Of a stretch of DNA of 64,000 nt, positions 1 to 11,464 are shown piece by piece. The stretch covers positions 62,033,800-62,097,799 of the forward strand of contig NC_083341.1 of assembly GCF_019175385.1 (NCBI RefSeq), given 5' to 3'. Under the pieces are notes generated by a model. The model saw only the letters and a program-made list of their open reading frames with translations. It was not told where the DNA came from and made no database searches. The position numbers and the translations under genes were made by a program. The DNA comes from Lycium barbarum. Taxonomy: Eukaryota > Streptophyta > Magnoliopsida > Solanales > Solanaceae. Within the stretch, counting starts at the first letter, position 1. Each line of letters begins with the position of its first letter.

Positions 1-192
1 TCCCTGATGAACCGGTTATTGTGTGGAAGGGAGAAATTGCTAAGCCTAGGGGTAGGTTTATCTCGTATCTTAAGGCTAGTAAAATGATTTCGAAGGGATG
101 TATTTACTATCTAGTCGTTGTCAATGTTACTCAAGCCGTAGTGCCAGAGTTTAAGACCATCCCTATAGTTATTGAGTTTCTCGAAGTGTTTC
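1..192 (+). pseudogene. pol: TE1 protease-RT spacer, 5' part interrupted by TE2
   Basis: Reading from about base 9, the translation matches the stretch after the aspartic protease in TE6 (28619-29413): motifs EPVIVW, KPRGRF, KMISKGCIY and the IPIV-E-EVF segment that precedes RT in plant gypsy elements. The frame is open up to 192, where TE2 begins, and continues at 8319. The protease active site would lie left of the window. It is part of a dead polyprotein, since the downstream pol has several stops. Confidence 0.85.
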
Positions 193-1938
193 TATCACGT
201 CCCAAAATACCCCCTAGATGTGATTGGCACCCAGCACACACCACCGGCCAGGCGAACCACATTTTCATATCTTAACCATAATTTTGCAGCATTAACCAAA
301 TTAAATAAGCACTCAAATAATATAATAATTAATTACGGATAATTAGTGTCTCAAAATATTAACCAAATACTCTTGCTCAAATTCCACACTAGACCATGGA
401 GCATCTAAGAGAATTTCAAAAGACTCGTGTTTGTAAATCCCAAAATAAAAAAAATTAATAAATAAATGATAAAGACACTTTTGGTAGCCTCCACGAACAA
501 AGTGGCGGCTCAGCTTAACCAATAGATTAACTCTAGCAAACTCGTGAGCTACTAGCTTCGTCGTCACCAATAGTATCTGCATGGACATGCAGGTAAGGAG
601 TGCGCTATATGTAAATATAACCCAGTAAGATCCTCGACCCGCCACTCTAAATACCCCTGGAACAAGTGTTAGAAAATACAAAAACACAACAAGCACTTTA
701 TATTATGCACAAGAATTTTATATCGTAATATAATATCCGACAAGGTCTAAACAATCGTTTATTAAGAATAGTATATATCTCAACACAATTTACACTAAGG
801 ACCTGTCATAAAAACAGTTAAATAATTTATCAACACCACGAATCTACAACAACATACACAATGCGTCAAATATATCAAGAAGCATACACAATGCTCGATA
901 TGCATAAACAATGCCTCGATAAAATCAATAAGCATATACAATGCTAAAGGAAAGCATACACAATGCCCAGTAAAATTAAGAAGCATACACAATGCCAAAG
1001 GGAAGCATACACAATGCCCCAATCTCATGGCTCACAGCCGTATCACATTACGAAACAATTTATAAAGAGAGTTTTAGAGTATTTGAAAATAAAATATATG
1101 CGGCTGGCCTGAAGGACCGCCAATACTGCCAAGCACACGCTCCTCCCAACACATGGACCAGGCAGACAAGACATATTTTTAAAACGGGTTTTGAAAAGCA
1201 AGTACCCAAAGCTTAAAGTCTCACTTTCCTCAAATTCACAATTCAAGCAGACTTCTCAATAAATCAAAACTGCGTTCTCGAGTCTTCGAATTGCCTCAAA
1301 CTACACAAAAACGGATTTAGAATGGTCAAAACCCTTAGGGTAAACCACATCTATATTTTTAGAGGCTTAAACGGTTAAAATCAAATTTTAAAGGACGAAA
1401 ACGCCCTCTGGTCAATGTGTTCAAAACCTGACAAGGCATATGTTTTAGGGAAGGCCTTAACGAGAGGATTCCAACGATATATATAGAAGTCTAAAATCCG
1501 ACACTATTTTCCCTTTCAAATCAATGATTTTGGTTGAATAACCCTAGAGCTAAACTTTCTCAGTTCCTCAAAATATCCCTATGTTTTCACCATAAAGTTT
1601 CACTCATAATTATTTAATAAACTTAAATAAAAGATTAGAGTCATTACCTTGATGATTTGGGATGAAAATTCTTATTTTTATCCTCTCTTTTCCCTTTTTT
1701 TTCTCCCTTTCTTTTCTTTTCTTCTACTGGTTTTTCCCTTCTCTATTTGCACGTTCCCTTTTTTTTTTTGGTTCCTTTCAGATTGTTTCACGTCTGATGG
1801 TTCCATCAGACTTTTAAAGTCTTTTTTTCCTTTCTTTTTTGGGCTTGGCCCACTAAATTCTTTCTTTTCTATTTTCCTTTTAATTCCTTTTAGCTAAAAT
1901 TACCAAATAAACCCTTACTTAAAAATTGGGTTATTACA
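193..1938 (-). repeat. TE2 3' LTR
   Basis: On the minus strand it starts TGTAATAACCC (plus end TTATTACA at 1931-1938) and ends at 193. It aligns along its whole length with 6590-8313. Substitutions and small indels are numerous, so the insertion is not recent. It contains a pyrimidine-rich block near 1674-1890 and the CATACACAATGC repeat array. Confidence 0.93.
848..1020 (-). repeat. Interspersed-tandem CATACACAATGC array in TE2 LTR
   Basis: Seven copies of a core close to GCATTGTGTATG (minus strand) spaced about 20-40 bp, mostly joined by short variable spacers. The other LTR carries a six-copy, more decayed version near 7250-7395. The array therefore predates insertion and is part of the family LTR. 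Confidence 0.85.
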
Positions 1939-1951
1939 TTCTCCACCAGTT
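1939..1951 (-). other. TE2 polypurine tract
   Basis: Minus-strand AACTGGTGGAGAA lies directly before the 3' LTR start TGTAATAACCC. It is preceded by the CGAGGATGAACG box, a block also seen in related form before the TE6 polypurine tract. It would prime plus-strand DNA synthesis. It fixes the element's orientation as minus. Confidence 0.8.
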
Positions 1952-4900
1952 AAAATAACGTTCATCCTCGAACGTGGCATTTTTTATTTTTTTTTGAAAT
2001 GTCAGGATTTGGACGCTTAGTATGCATGTCCCGTGAGTACTCTCATGTAGCCTCACAGCAGATAGTTGTACTATATATATTTGACCGTAGAGTGCTTCTT
2101 TGTCCATAGTTAACAAAGTCATATATTCAAACACGCTATAACGACTTCCTCAAAAGTGCGATTGTCATTTACCGATACTATCTCAGTCTAAATAACATGG
2201 GTCGGGTCACAACTTTATTCTCGGAATGTATTCGCTTAATATAACAAGTACCTCAAGTAGCATAAAAGTCTCCTAAATCATACCAGAACTACCGAACAGC
2301 TGTCCCCATACACATTTTCGCAGCGATCTCATGTCAACTAGGTACACATAATACCTCTAAAACACTTTAACTGAAGACTGCTCACACAACCTTAGAGGGC
2401 CAGCTTGAATTCCCATCATTGATCGCCATAACTCTCTCAAGGATCTTATTGTTGTTCTTTGTACTGTCCCTGTATGTATAATCTTTATCTAGTCATAAAC
2501 ATATTTAAAACGTACTGACAAGATAATCACATACCTTCATAACTATAACAAATTCTTAGCCACAACAACATTCCGTTATCAAACATGTACCGGCAAAGAT
2601 GCCTCATTCTTAACTTATCTTTCTACCAAGTCTCCGTGATACTGCTAATGGTAAAAGAAACCTCTTTAAGTACATATCTACCCACCACAATTACATATCT
2701 ACCTGCCACAATTCTATGTCATGGACTTCTCTGGTTTGAAAAAAAAAAGTCTTTACTTGCTTCAAGCTGTTTTTTTTTTTTTTTTTTTTTTAATTTTATT
2801 CCAACTCTTATCCACAGTCAATATTGCCAACTCCAGATCCGTTAACTTTGTCTTATCGAGTACAAACTAATCAATTTGGGAATGATGTTGATATCCACAT
2901 AAAACCTAAAATGACATGGTTTGAGCACCGTACTTCCGCTTAAGCAATCTTCTAGGAACTCAATTGTTGCACTTATCTATTAAACATAGATATTGGACCT
3001 TCCTCAAAAGTCAAATTTTCATCTAGTTTCACTTTCTTGAGCTGATTTATATGAATCTCACCACAGATGTATTGTTTAATCACACACTCCTATGGACCAA
3101 CATATTTTGAACTTAGTTTACTTTTCTTACTAAATATCATAAATCCCTTCATGGGGTGAAAAAGTCTTCTTCCTTTTCCCTTCATGATCACCATACCACT
3201 AAATTTGTTATATTCATAGGACTTTTGTTTGCTTTAAGCAGTCCTAAGCCGTTCTCGCAACACGACCCTTTTTTTTAAAAGCTTGTCGAATCGACTCGAG
3301 ACTTAGCAGTCGTAACTCACCAGGTTCAAACCACCCATCTAGCGAACGACACCGGTGTCCATAAAAGGTTTCAAACAATAATATTTGCATACCAAGTTAG
3401 TGATGACTATAAGATACAAAATCGATCAAAAGCAACTAATCATGAACCACTCGCTATGCCATATCTATTCGGCTAGTGTTGAGACTTGATACCTATATTC
3501 TCTTATGCCATTATTTCGCAAGAACACATCAAAGAACCACAACCACAGTCCTATAGTGGAACACATCCACCACTTTTACATACGATAGTCATGGAACACA
3601 TCCAAATATTTCTATATAATACTCTCATGTACGACAACATTGGAACACATCCTTACGCCTATACATATTCCTTAAACGTGCGGTGATGTTGGAAAACATT
3701 CATACACCCGTATATAAACGTTCCATGCACTATTACTCTTGTCACACATGACAGTAAGGGCATCTCGTGCCGTTGCACTATCTCTCAAACATATCGTCAC
3801 ATAGTCTAGTATAAGTATAAGTATTGCAGCTTGAATCAAGTGTTCAATCTCGCTAAGCCTATCAATATCACCTCAGATAGGATCCCAACTTCCTGAATAA
3901 ACGTACAGACTAGCTACAAAGTCTACATTGATCTATTTTTATTTTCTATCGGAGACAACCATGCAGCGGAAATTTTGAGTCTCTTAACACTCATATTTAA
4001 TATATTAACAATTTAAACACAAGAACAATATTTATGTACCCCAAATAATTTTGTCAATTTTAACTCTCTTCCTGCGGCCCCAATGCATATTTGTGAATCT
4101 AAAAAGTAATAAATATAATAAACGTTGTCTCTTTTCGAGTACAAATCTCCTTAAGTCGACCACCATAGGTGTACACACATTCGACTCTTTAATTATAATG
4201 TTCTCCTTTTTGCCCACTATCAAGCAGCCTCGTCGTTAGAGACTATCACTAATTCCCAATAAGGTCAAGACTCTCGTATCGATCAACTGTGCAAGTTCAA
4301 ACAAAAACAACTATAGCATAACATGATAGCACCTTAGTGTGCGTATTACACTCAACCTGCCATCCTCTTGGTAGACACCACAAGGCTCATAACGTCATAA
4401 TGTAAAAATTAAACTTCAAAATTTTAACCTTAGTTGTTTGATCAATATTATCCTGGCATCTTTTTCAACCACTGCATATGCTTCTATCGATTGAGAAGAT
4501 ATTCGTATATGTCATTAATGAACATAACAAATAAAGCGCTAAGAAACATTTTTGAATACACGGATCCTCTAGTGCATGACAATCACTAATGCCTTCTCTA
4601 TCCAAAAGATATCACCAGAAATTCTCACTAACCAAAATAGGTCTTGGTACATGTCTTCTGTTTATCCAACCCTTTCTCCTACTACTCATCGTATTCTGAT
4701 CACAAGTCTATCTTAGAATAGCATATAACACCCTGTAACTGAAGGCACATATCATGTGATTTAGGAAAGAGAAAAAGATACTTGCCCATCATATGATAAA
4801 AATTAAGTCATTTTTCTCTTAGTGATTAAAATCTACATAGATTCAACATTCTCCTCAACAGACAAAAATTAAGCACCTCCGGGCTCTATACTTGGTACAG

Positions 4901-6501
4901 CGACCTCTCAATCACGAATCCTGTAACTTAATATTTTACTTCCTTTGACTTTGCAGAGTCATTCTATAATTAAAAATATAAATATACTAGATTAATGACA
5001 GCATATCATTACCCAAGTTTTAGTCGACCTCCCCATCATATGGTATAATTAGTAGGTTCTTTGAAAGCTTAGTCAAAACTTATTAACCACTCACACTAAC
5101 CCAATAGTTAGTTATTCAACTTCGGTGCCCTGAGTTATTGTTGAATACAACATATATCCTCCACTTATTATATAAATAACTTTATCGATGAGGTTGCCTT
5201 GTTTGTGGACATACCACATGAATCCTTTAAACTCAATATTAGGCTCCACTGAAATGGAAAATGAAACAGTCTTTTTGTGGCAATCAAGCGTAAGGCAAGA
5301 CGAAGTCATTCAATTTGAATCAAAGATGACCTCAAGGTCAATAACGCCAAGTTTTTTTTCCAGCACATAAACATATCATGACTCTGAACTGTGTCCACAC
5401 ATGTTCGATAGACCGACCAATAATAGTATACTCCACCGCATGGATCGAAATCACAAATGGTACATCTAAGTATCAACTTCTCTCTTTATCCTCATCTATA
5501 CTATCATCTCATTAACGTGTTTCTCATCTTCCCCAAGCTTGTGCTTTATCGAAAACAACATATATTAACAAAACTGTGTGAGCTGGTTATCTGTGGCAAT
5601 CATGTCATTTCTTATTTAATACATCTTCTTTTATGGTTAATTTATTCTCTTGGTACGTGATAGTCTTTAATATTCCACGTCTTTCCCTTCAACAACTAAT
5701 CAAGCCACTTTACACTGAGTTTCCTGCTAAACATCTTACTATGTTGCTTTATAAATTCTTATACTTAAGTCTTATTCTCGCTCACAATCTGCAATTCACC
5801 AGGGACCTACACAAACAAGTTGTGCATCTCATAAGGCCATTATCATGCTCATACTTAATACACTTAAGATATGTAATATTACGCCAGAGTCACACTTATG
5901 ACGTCACCATCACGACGTTACTAATAATAGTGAATCGCGTTAAGAGGCATTAAGTTTAGAGCCATTTAAGCACTTCTCTCAAAATATATTTCACCATAAA
6001 GCCAAAAACTTAGGCATGGGTATGCAATTACATTTCTTACTTTACCGCTATACCATTTCTCTTTACTGATCAGACTCATAATGGAGAGTTATACCAACAA
6101 TCTTGAATGTGAATAGTCGATCTTACACAAATATCATACCATTTGGTCACTTTTCCATTCAAATGAATTCTGGACGTTCAAAAATTTCACTAACTCTTGA
6201 ATTTCATAAAAATTTTGGCAAAGTTTCCTTCGTAAATAGAGTTATCCCAAAGTTTACAACCTGTTCAATCTCAACTATAACCAATGCACACAAATATCCC
6301 ATGTACTCAGTGCCACTCTCAGCTGCACATTTATTATTAAAAACATCCAAATCAACTGTGTCATCCAGCACAGGAGGATTAATGGATCCTAGTCGTCTGC
6401 GAAAAGAACATCTCAAAGTTGGAATCGATTCACCTCAATGCACGAATAAAGAATGAAAGAAGGGAAAACATCCTAGATGCTCAGTAGCCTAAAGGTCATA
6501 A

Positions 6502-6519
6502 GTATGGGCGCCTACATAC
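6502..6519 (-). promoter_or_regulatory. TE2 leader hairpin with palindromic loop (candidate dimerisation signal)
   Basis: On the minus strand: stem GTATG / CATAC, loop TA plus the 6-nt palindrome GGCGCC. It lies 7 nt after the conserved leader motif TTAGTAGAGTCTTG (6540-6527), which starts 33 nt after the primer binding site. TE5 and TE7 have the same spacing and geometry with different but still self-complementary sequence. The RNA kissing role is inference from that covariation and from retroviral dimerisation hairpins. Confidence 0.55.
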
Positions 6520-6573
6520 CGATGAACAAGACTCTACTAAACACTACTCCATGACCCAGGACTTAAAGCCTAA

Positions 6574-6585
6574 GCTCTGATGCCA
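6574..6585 (-). other. TE2 primer binding site (tRNA-iMet type)
   Basis: Minus-strand TGGCATCAGAGC, four bases after the LTR end CGTTACA. It differs by one base from TGGTATCAGAGC, the usual plant initiator-methionine tRNA complement also present intact in TE6. Confidence 0.88.
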
Positions 6586-6589
6586 ACTT

Positions 6590-8313
6590 TGTAACGTTCC
6601 AAAATACTCCCTAGACGTGATTGGCACCCAACACACACCACCGGCTAGGCGAACCACATTTTCATATCTTAACCATAATTTTGCAACATTAAACAAATTA
6701 AATAAGCACTCAAATAATATAATAATTAATTATGGATAATTAGTGTCTCAAAATATTAACCAAATACTCTTGCACAAATCCCACACTAGACCATGGAGCA
6801 TCTAAGAGAATTACAAAAGACTCGGGTTTGTAAATACCAAAAGAAAAAAAACATTAATAAATAAATGATAAAGACACTTTTGGTAGCCTCCACAAACAAA
6901 GCGGCGGCTCACCTTAACCAATAGATTAACTCTAGCAAACTCGTGAGCTACTAGCTTCGTCGTCACCAATAGTATCTGCATGAACATGCATGTAAGGAGT
7001 GAGCTATATGTAAATATAACCCGGTAAGATCTTCGACCTACCACTCTAAATACCCTTGTAACAAGTGTTAGAAAATACAAACACACAACAAGCACTTTAT
7101 ATTATAAACAAGAATTTTATATCGTAATATAATATCCGACAAGGTCTAAACAATCGTTTATCAAGAATAGTATATATCTCAACACAATTTACACTAAGGA
7201 CCTGTCATAAAAACAGTTAAAGAATTTATCAACACCACGAATCCACAACAACATACAGAATGCGTCAAATATATCAAGAAGCATACACAATTCCTCAATA
7301 AAATCAAGAAGCATACACAATGCTAAGGGGAGCATACAGAATACCCGGTAAAATTAAGAAGCATACACAATGCCAAAGGGAAGTATACACAATGTCCAAT
7401 CTCATGGCTCACAACCGTATCACATTATGGAACAATTTATAAAGAGAGTTTTAGAGTATTTGAAAATAAAGTATATGCGACTGGCCTGAAAGACCACCGA
7501 TTTTGCCAAGCACAGGCTCGTCCCAACACATGGACCAGGCAGACAAAACATATTTTTAAAACGGGTTCTGGAAAGCAAGTACCCAAAGCTTAAAGTCTAA
7601 CTTACCACAAATTCACAATTCAAGCAGATTTCCCAATAAATCAAAACTGCGTTATCGAGTCTCTGAATTGTCTCAAACTACACAAAAACAGATTTAGAAT
7701 GGTCAAAACCCTTAGGGTAAACCACTTCTATATCTTTAGAGGCTTAAACGGTTAAAGTCAAATTTTAAAGGACGAAAATGCCTTCTGGTCAATGTGTTCA
7801 AAACCCGACAAGGCATATGTTTTCGGGAAGGCCTTAACGAGGATTCCAAAGATATATATAAAAGTCTAAAATCTGACACTATTTGCCCTTTCAAATCAAT
7901 GATTTTGGTTGAATAACCCTAGAGCTAAACTTTCTCAGTTCCTCAAAATATCCCAATGTTTTCACCATAAAGTTTCACCCATAATTATTTAATAAAGTTA
8001 AATAAAATATTAGAGTCATTATCTTGATGATTTGGGATGAAAATTCTTATTTTTATCCTCTCTTTTCCCTTTTTTTTTCTCCCTTTCTTTTCTTTTCGTC
8101 TACTAGTTTTTCCCTTCTCTATTTGCACGTTCCCCTTTTTTTTTGGTTCCTTTCAGATTGTTTCACGTCTGATGGTTCCATCAGACTTTTAAAGTCTTTT
8201 TTTCCTTTCTTTTTTGGGCTTGGCCCACCAAATTCTTTCTTTTCTATTTTCCTTTTAATTGCTTTTAGCTAAAATTACCAAATAAACCCTTACTTAAAAA
8301 TTGGGTTATTACG
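6590..8313 (-). repeat. TE2 5' LTR
   Basis: Plus-strand left edge TGTAACG at 6590, right edge TTATTACG at 8313 (expected TTATTACA). It pairs with 193-1938. The GTTTC target duplicate follows immediately. Confidence 0.93.
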
Positions 8314-11185
8314 GTTTCCCGAAGATCTTCCAAGTATCCCTCTCGATAGAATTATCGATTTTGGCATAGATGTTCTTCCCGAAGCTCAACCAGTCTCCAT
8401 CCCACCTTGTCGTATGTCTCCAGCAGTGCTAAGAGAATTGAAAGACTTGTTGGATAAGGGATTTATTCGACCAAGTACGTCACCTTGGGGTGCTGCAATC
8501 TTGTTTGTTAGAAAGAAGTATAGTTCTCTCAGAATTTGTGTTGATTACCGTCAGTTAAATAAAGTGACTATCAAGAATAAATATCCTTTTCCTAGGATAG
8601 ATGACTTGTTCGACCAACTTAAGGGAGCTAAGTTCTTTTCTAAGATCGACTTGCGGTCTGGGTACCATCAGCTAAAAAGAAAAGAGAAAGATATTCCAAA
8701 AATAGCGTTTCCTACTCGGTATGGACATTTTGAATTTCTGGTGATGACCTTCGGTCTAACTAATGCCCCTATTTCATTTATGGACCTGATGAACTGTGTG
8801 TTCAAGCCTTTTCTCGATCGTTTCATAATTATGTTCATTGATGATATCTTGGTTTATTCAAGGAGTCATGAGGAGCATGAAGGACAGTTGAGAAAAACCT
8901 TGAAAACACTTGAGGAGAATAAACTCTCTGCTTAATTTTCTAAGTGTGAATTTTGGCTTAATTTTGTGGCGGTCTTGGCCTATATAGTGTCTAGTGATGG
9001 TATCAAGGTTGATCCTGAAAAAAATTTGGCAGTTAAAGACTGACCAAGACCTACGGGTGCTACGGACATCTGCAGTTTCTTAGGTTTAGCTGGTTATTAT
9101 CAGAAGTTTGTGGAAGGTTTCTCATATATAGCTCCATCTCTGATGATGTTGACTCTGAAAATGGCTAAGTTCCAGTGGTCAGAAGCCTATGAGAAGAGCT
9201 TTCAAGAGCTCAAGGCAAGATTGACGTCAGCTCCTATTTTAACTCTAACTTTGGGGTCTGGAGGCTATATAGTTTATTGTGATGCCTCCCGAATTAGGTT
9301 GGTTGTGTTTTGATACAGAATGGTAAGGTGATCTCTTATGCTTCCTGTCAGTTGAAGAAGCACGAAAAGAATTACCCAACTCATGACTTAGAATTAGCTG
9401 TTGTGGTGTTCGCATTAAAAATTTGGCGGCATTACGTGTATGGGAAGCATTGAGATGTTTTTACCGATCACTAAAGCCTACAATATATCTTCAAAAAGCG
9501 AGAATTGAATCTCAGACAGAGAAGCTGGTTATAGTTGTTGAAGGATTACGACTTGAACATCCTGTATCATCCTGGAAAGGCCAATATTGTTGCTGATGCA
9601 TTGAGCTGGAATTATATGGGTACGTTGGCGTATTTGCATGCCCACCAGAAGACAATAGGCAGAGAAATTCAGAGACTTGCTAGCTTTGCAGTTCGACTTG
9701 ATGAAACTGAAGATGGGGAGTTAGTGGGAATTACCCCCGCGCGATCTGATAATGTGAGGAGAATCAAGTCCAAGCAATACGAAGATGGATTGTTGGTGAA
9801 ACTGCGAGATGTAGTGGAAAGGGGTGAGTACACTTTCTTCATAGTTGGGATGCTGACGATGTCCTAAGACTACTGGGACGTCTATGTGTTCCCGATGTTG
9901 ATGATTTGTTACAAGAATTGTTTGTGCAGGCGAATAGTTTTAAATACTATGTCCATCCGGGATCCACAAAGATGTATAAAGATTTGAAGCAACACTATTG
10001 GTGGAAGATCATGAAGGTTGACATTTCTAACTTCGTGGATAAGTGTTTGAACTATCAACATGTTAAGGCTGAACATCAAAGGCCTGAAGGCCTGGATCAG
10101 AATATCGAAATTTTGCAATGGAAGTGGCAGGTGATCAATATGGATTTTGTTATGGGTTTACCCCACACAAAGGACAACTTTTATTTGATTTGGGTGATCG
10201 TGGATAGACTCACAAAGTCTGCCTATTTTCTTCCTATGAAGACGACAGATACCGTGATGCAGTACGCCAAGTTATATCTAAAAGAGATAGTTAGATTGCA
10301 TGGGATTCCGATATCCAGCATATCTGACAGAGATGCGCAATTTACTGTTCATTTATGGAAATTATTCTAAGAGGGTTTGGGAACTCATGTGAACTTGAGT
10401 ACTGCATATTATTCTCAGACAGACGGGCAGGCAGAGAGAACTATTCAAACTCTGAAGGACATGTTGAGGGCATTCGACATTGACTTTGGGGGTAATTGGG
10501 ATGAGCATCTACCTTTTGTTGAGTTTTCTTACAACAACAGTTATCAAGCAAGTATTCAAATGGCTCCTTATGAAGCTTTTTATGGGAGGCGTTGCAAATC
10601 GCCAATTGCATGGTTTGAACCAACTGAAGTAGGGCTACTGGGTCCTGACTCAGTTCATGAAGCAATCGAGAAGGTGAACCTTATTGTGCAACGACTCAAG
10701 ACAGCTCAGAGTCGACAGTAGTCGTACACGGACATACGACACCGTGAGCTAGAGTTTGCGGTAGGTGACAAGGTGTTCCTAAAGGTATCACCAATGAAAG
10801 GAGTTATGCGGTTTGGTAGAAAGGGTAAGCTTATCCCTCGTTTTATTAGCCCATACGAGATTTTGAGAAGAATTGGGAAAGTGGCTTACGAGTTAAAGTT
10901 ACCCTCTGAGATGGCTATGGTGTACCCCGTGCTTTACATTTCAATATTGAGGTTGTATAAACCTGATCCTTCTCATGTCTTATCTCATGAAGAGATTGAA
11001 ATCAACGAAGGGTTGTCTTATAAGAGGAACCTGTACAGATCTTACATCGACAAGTTAAAGGTTGAGGACGAAAGATGTGGCTTCGGTGAAAGTCCTGTCG
11101 CGAAATCATAATACTGAAGAAGCAACTTGGGAAGCAGAGGAGGAGATGAAAAAAAGATACCCCCACTTATTTCCTATTACAGGTA
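8314..11185 (+). pseudogene. pol: TE1 pol: RT, RNase H, integrase, chromodomain remnant
   Basis: Resumes the polyprotein after TE2. RT runs 8414-9200 with the [12 protein letters not shown] block, IDLRSGYHQ and the catalytic FIDD (about 8838). RNase H (9200-9600) retains VYCDAS and NILYHPGKAN. Integrase (9900-10720) keeps the first zinc-site residues but the second cysteine of the CLNC pair is Tyr (CLNY). The DD35E residues fall in VIVDRLT, ISDRDAQF and GQAERTI. A GPY/F-like segment follows, then EEATWEAEEEMKKRYPHLF, a chromodomain tail, near 11115-11175. Breaks: TAA at 8933-8935, TGA near 9041, frameshifts near 9300 and 9850, TAA at 10368-10370, TAG at 10719-10721 and a frame change near 11085. 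It cannot make a functional polyprotein. Confidence 0.93.
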
Positions 11186-11464
11186 TGTGTTGAACCTTTC
11201 GGTTATTGGGTCCTTGCGAAGGTGTAATTTAGAAGTGTGAATTTCTTCTTTTGTGTTCAGACTTAGATATTATGGTTGGGGGGAATCCTTGTGAGGACAC
11301 ATCATTTTTTTGGGAAGTTACTAGTTATCTAGTCTTTAGGGGTCAGTTTTTCTTTCAAACTCTAGAAATTCTGAGGAGTTTGAGGCTTAGTGAAGATCTT
11401 CGGCCAGGACTTCCATTCGGGGACTAATGATCCTGGGAGGGGGGGGGGGGGGGGGGGGAGGTAA
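11186..11464 (+). other. TE1 3' untranslated region and polypurine tract with G20 run
   Basis: Non-coding stretch between the chromodomain remnant and the 3' LTR. It ends in CTGGGAGG followed by an uninterrupted run of 20 G (11439-11458) and AGGTAA. In TE6 the same place reads GAGAGGGGGATAA. The G run is thus a lengthened polypurine tract just before the LTR start. Confidence 0.85.

Larger units (their letters stand above)
1939..6589 (-). other. TE2 internal region, non-coding
   Basis: No frame on either strand gives a recognisable gag or pol motif: no zinc knuckle, no D-T/S-G, no YxDD-type box, no HHCC. The longest open frames (106 and 117 codons) show no family features. A T22 run lies at 2770-2791. 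Apart from the primer binding site, the leader motif and hairpin at the right end and the purine tract at the left end, I see only AT-rich unstructured sequence. Parts resemble the equally non-coding TE7 interior only weakly by eye. Confidence 0.75.
193..8313 (-). mobile_element. TE2: non-autonomous LTR retrotransposon nested in TE1 pol
   Basis: Bounded by two direct LTRs (193-1938 and 6590-8313) and an exact 5-bp target duplication GTTTC at 188-192 and 8314-8318. Orientation is minus: the primer binding site (complement of GCTCTGATGCCA, 6574-6585) abuts the right LTR, and a purine tract on the minus strand abuts the left LTR. The 4.65-kb interior has no gag, protease, RT or integrase similarity in any frame. 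This matches a LARD-type (large retrotransposon derivative) element mobilised in trans by a Tekay-like partner; that role is inference. Terminal dinucleotides have decayed: the left outer end reads TA (plus strand) instead of TG and the right outer end CG instead of CA. Confidence 0.92.

Noticed and set aside
1649..1897. Phe/Ser/Pro-rich membrane-like small ORF, repeated at 8024-8272
   Set aside because: It is a translation of the pyrimidine tract present in both TE2 LTRs; hydrophobicity comes from T runs.
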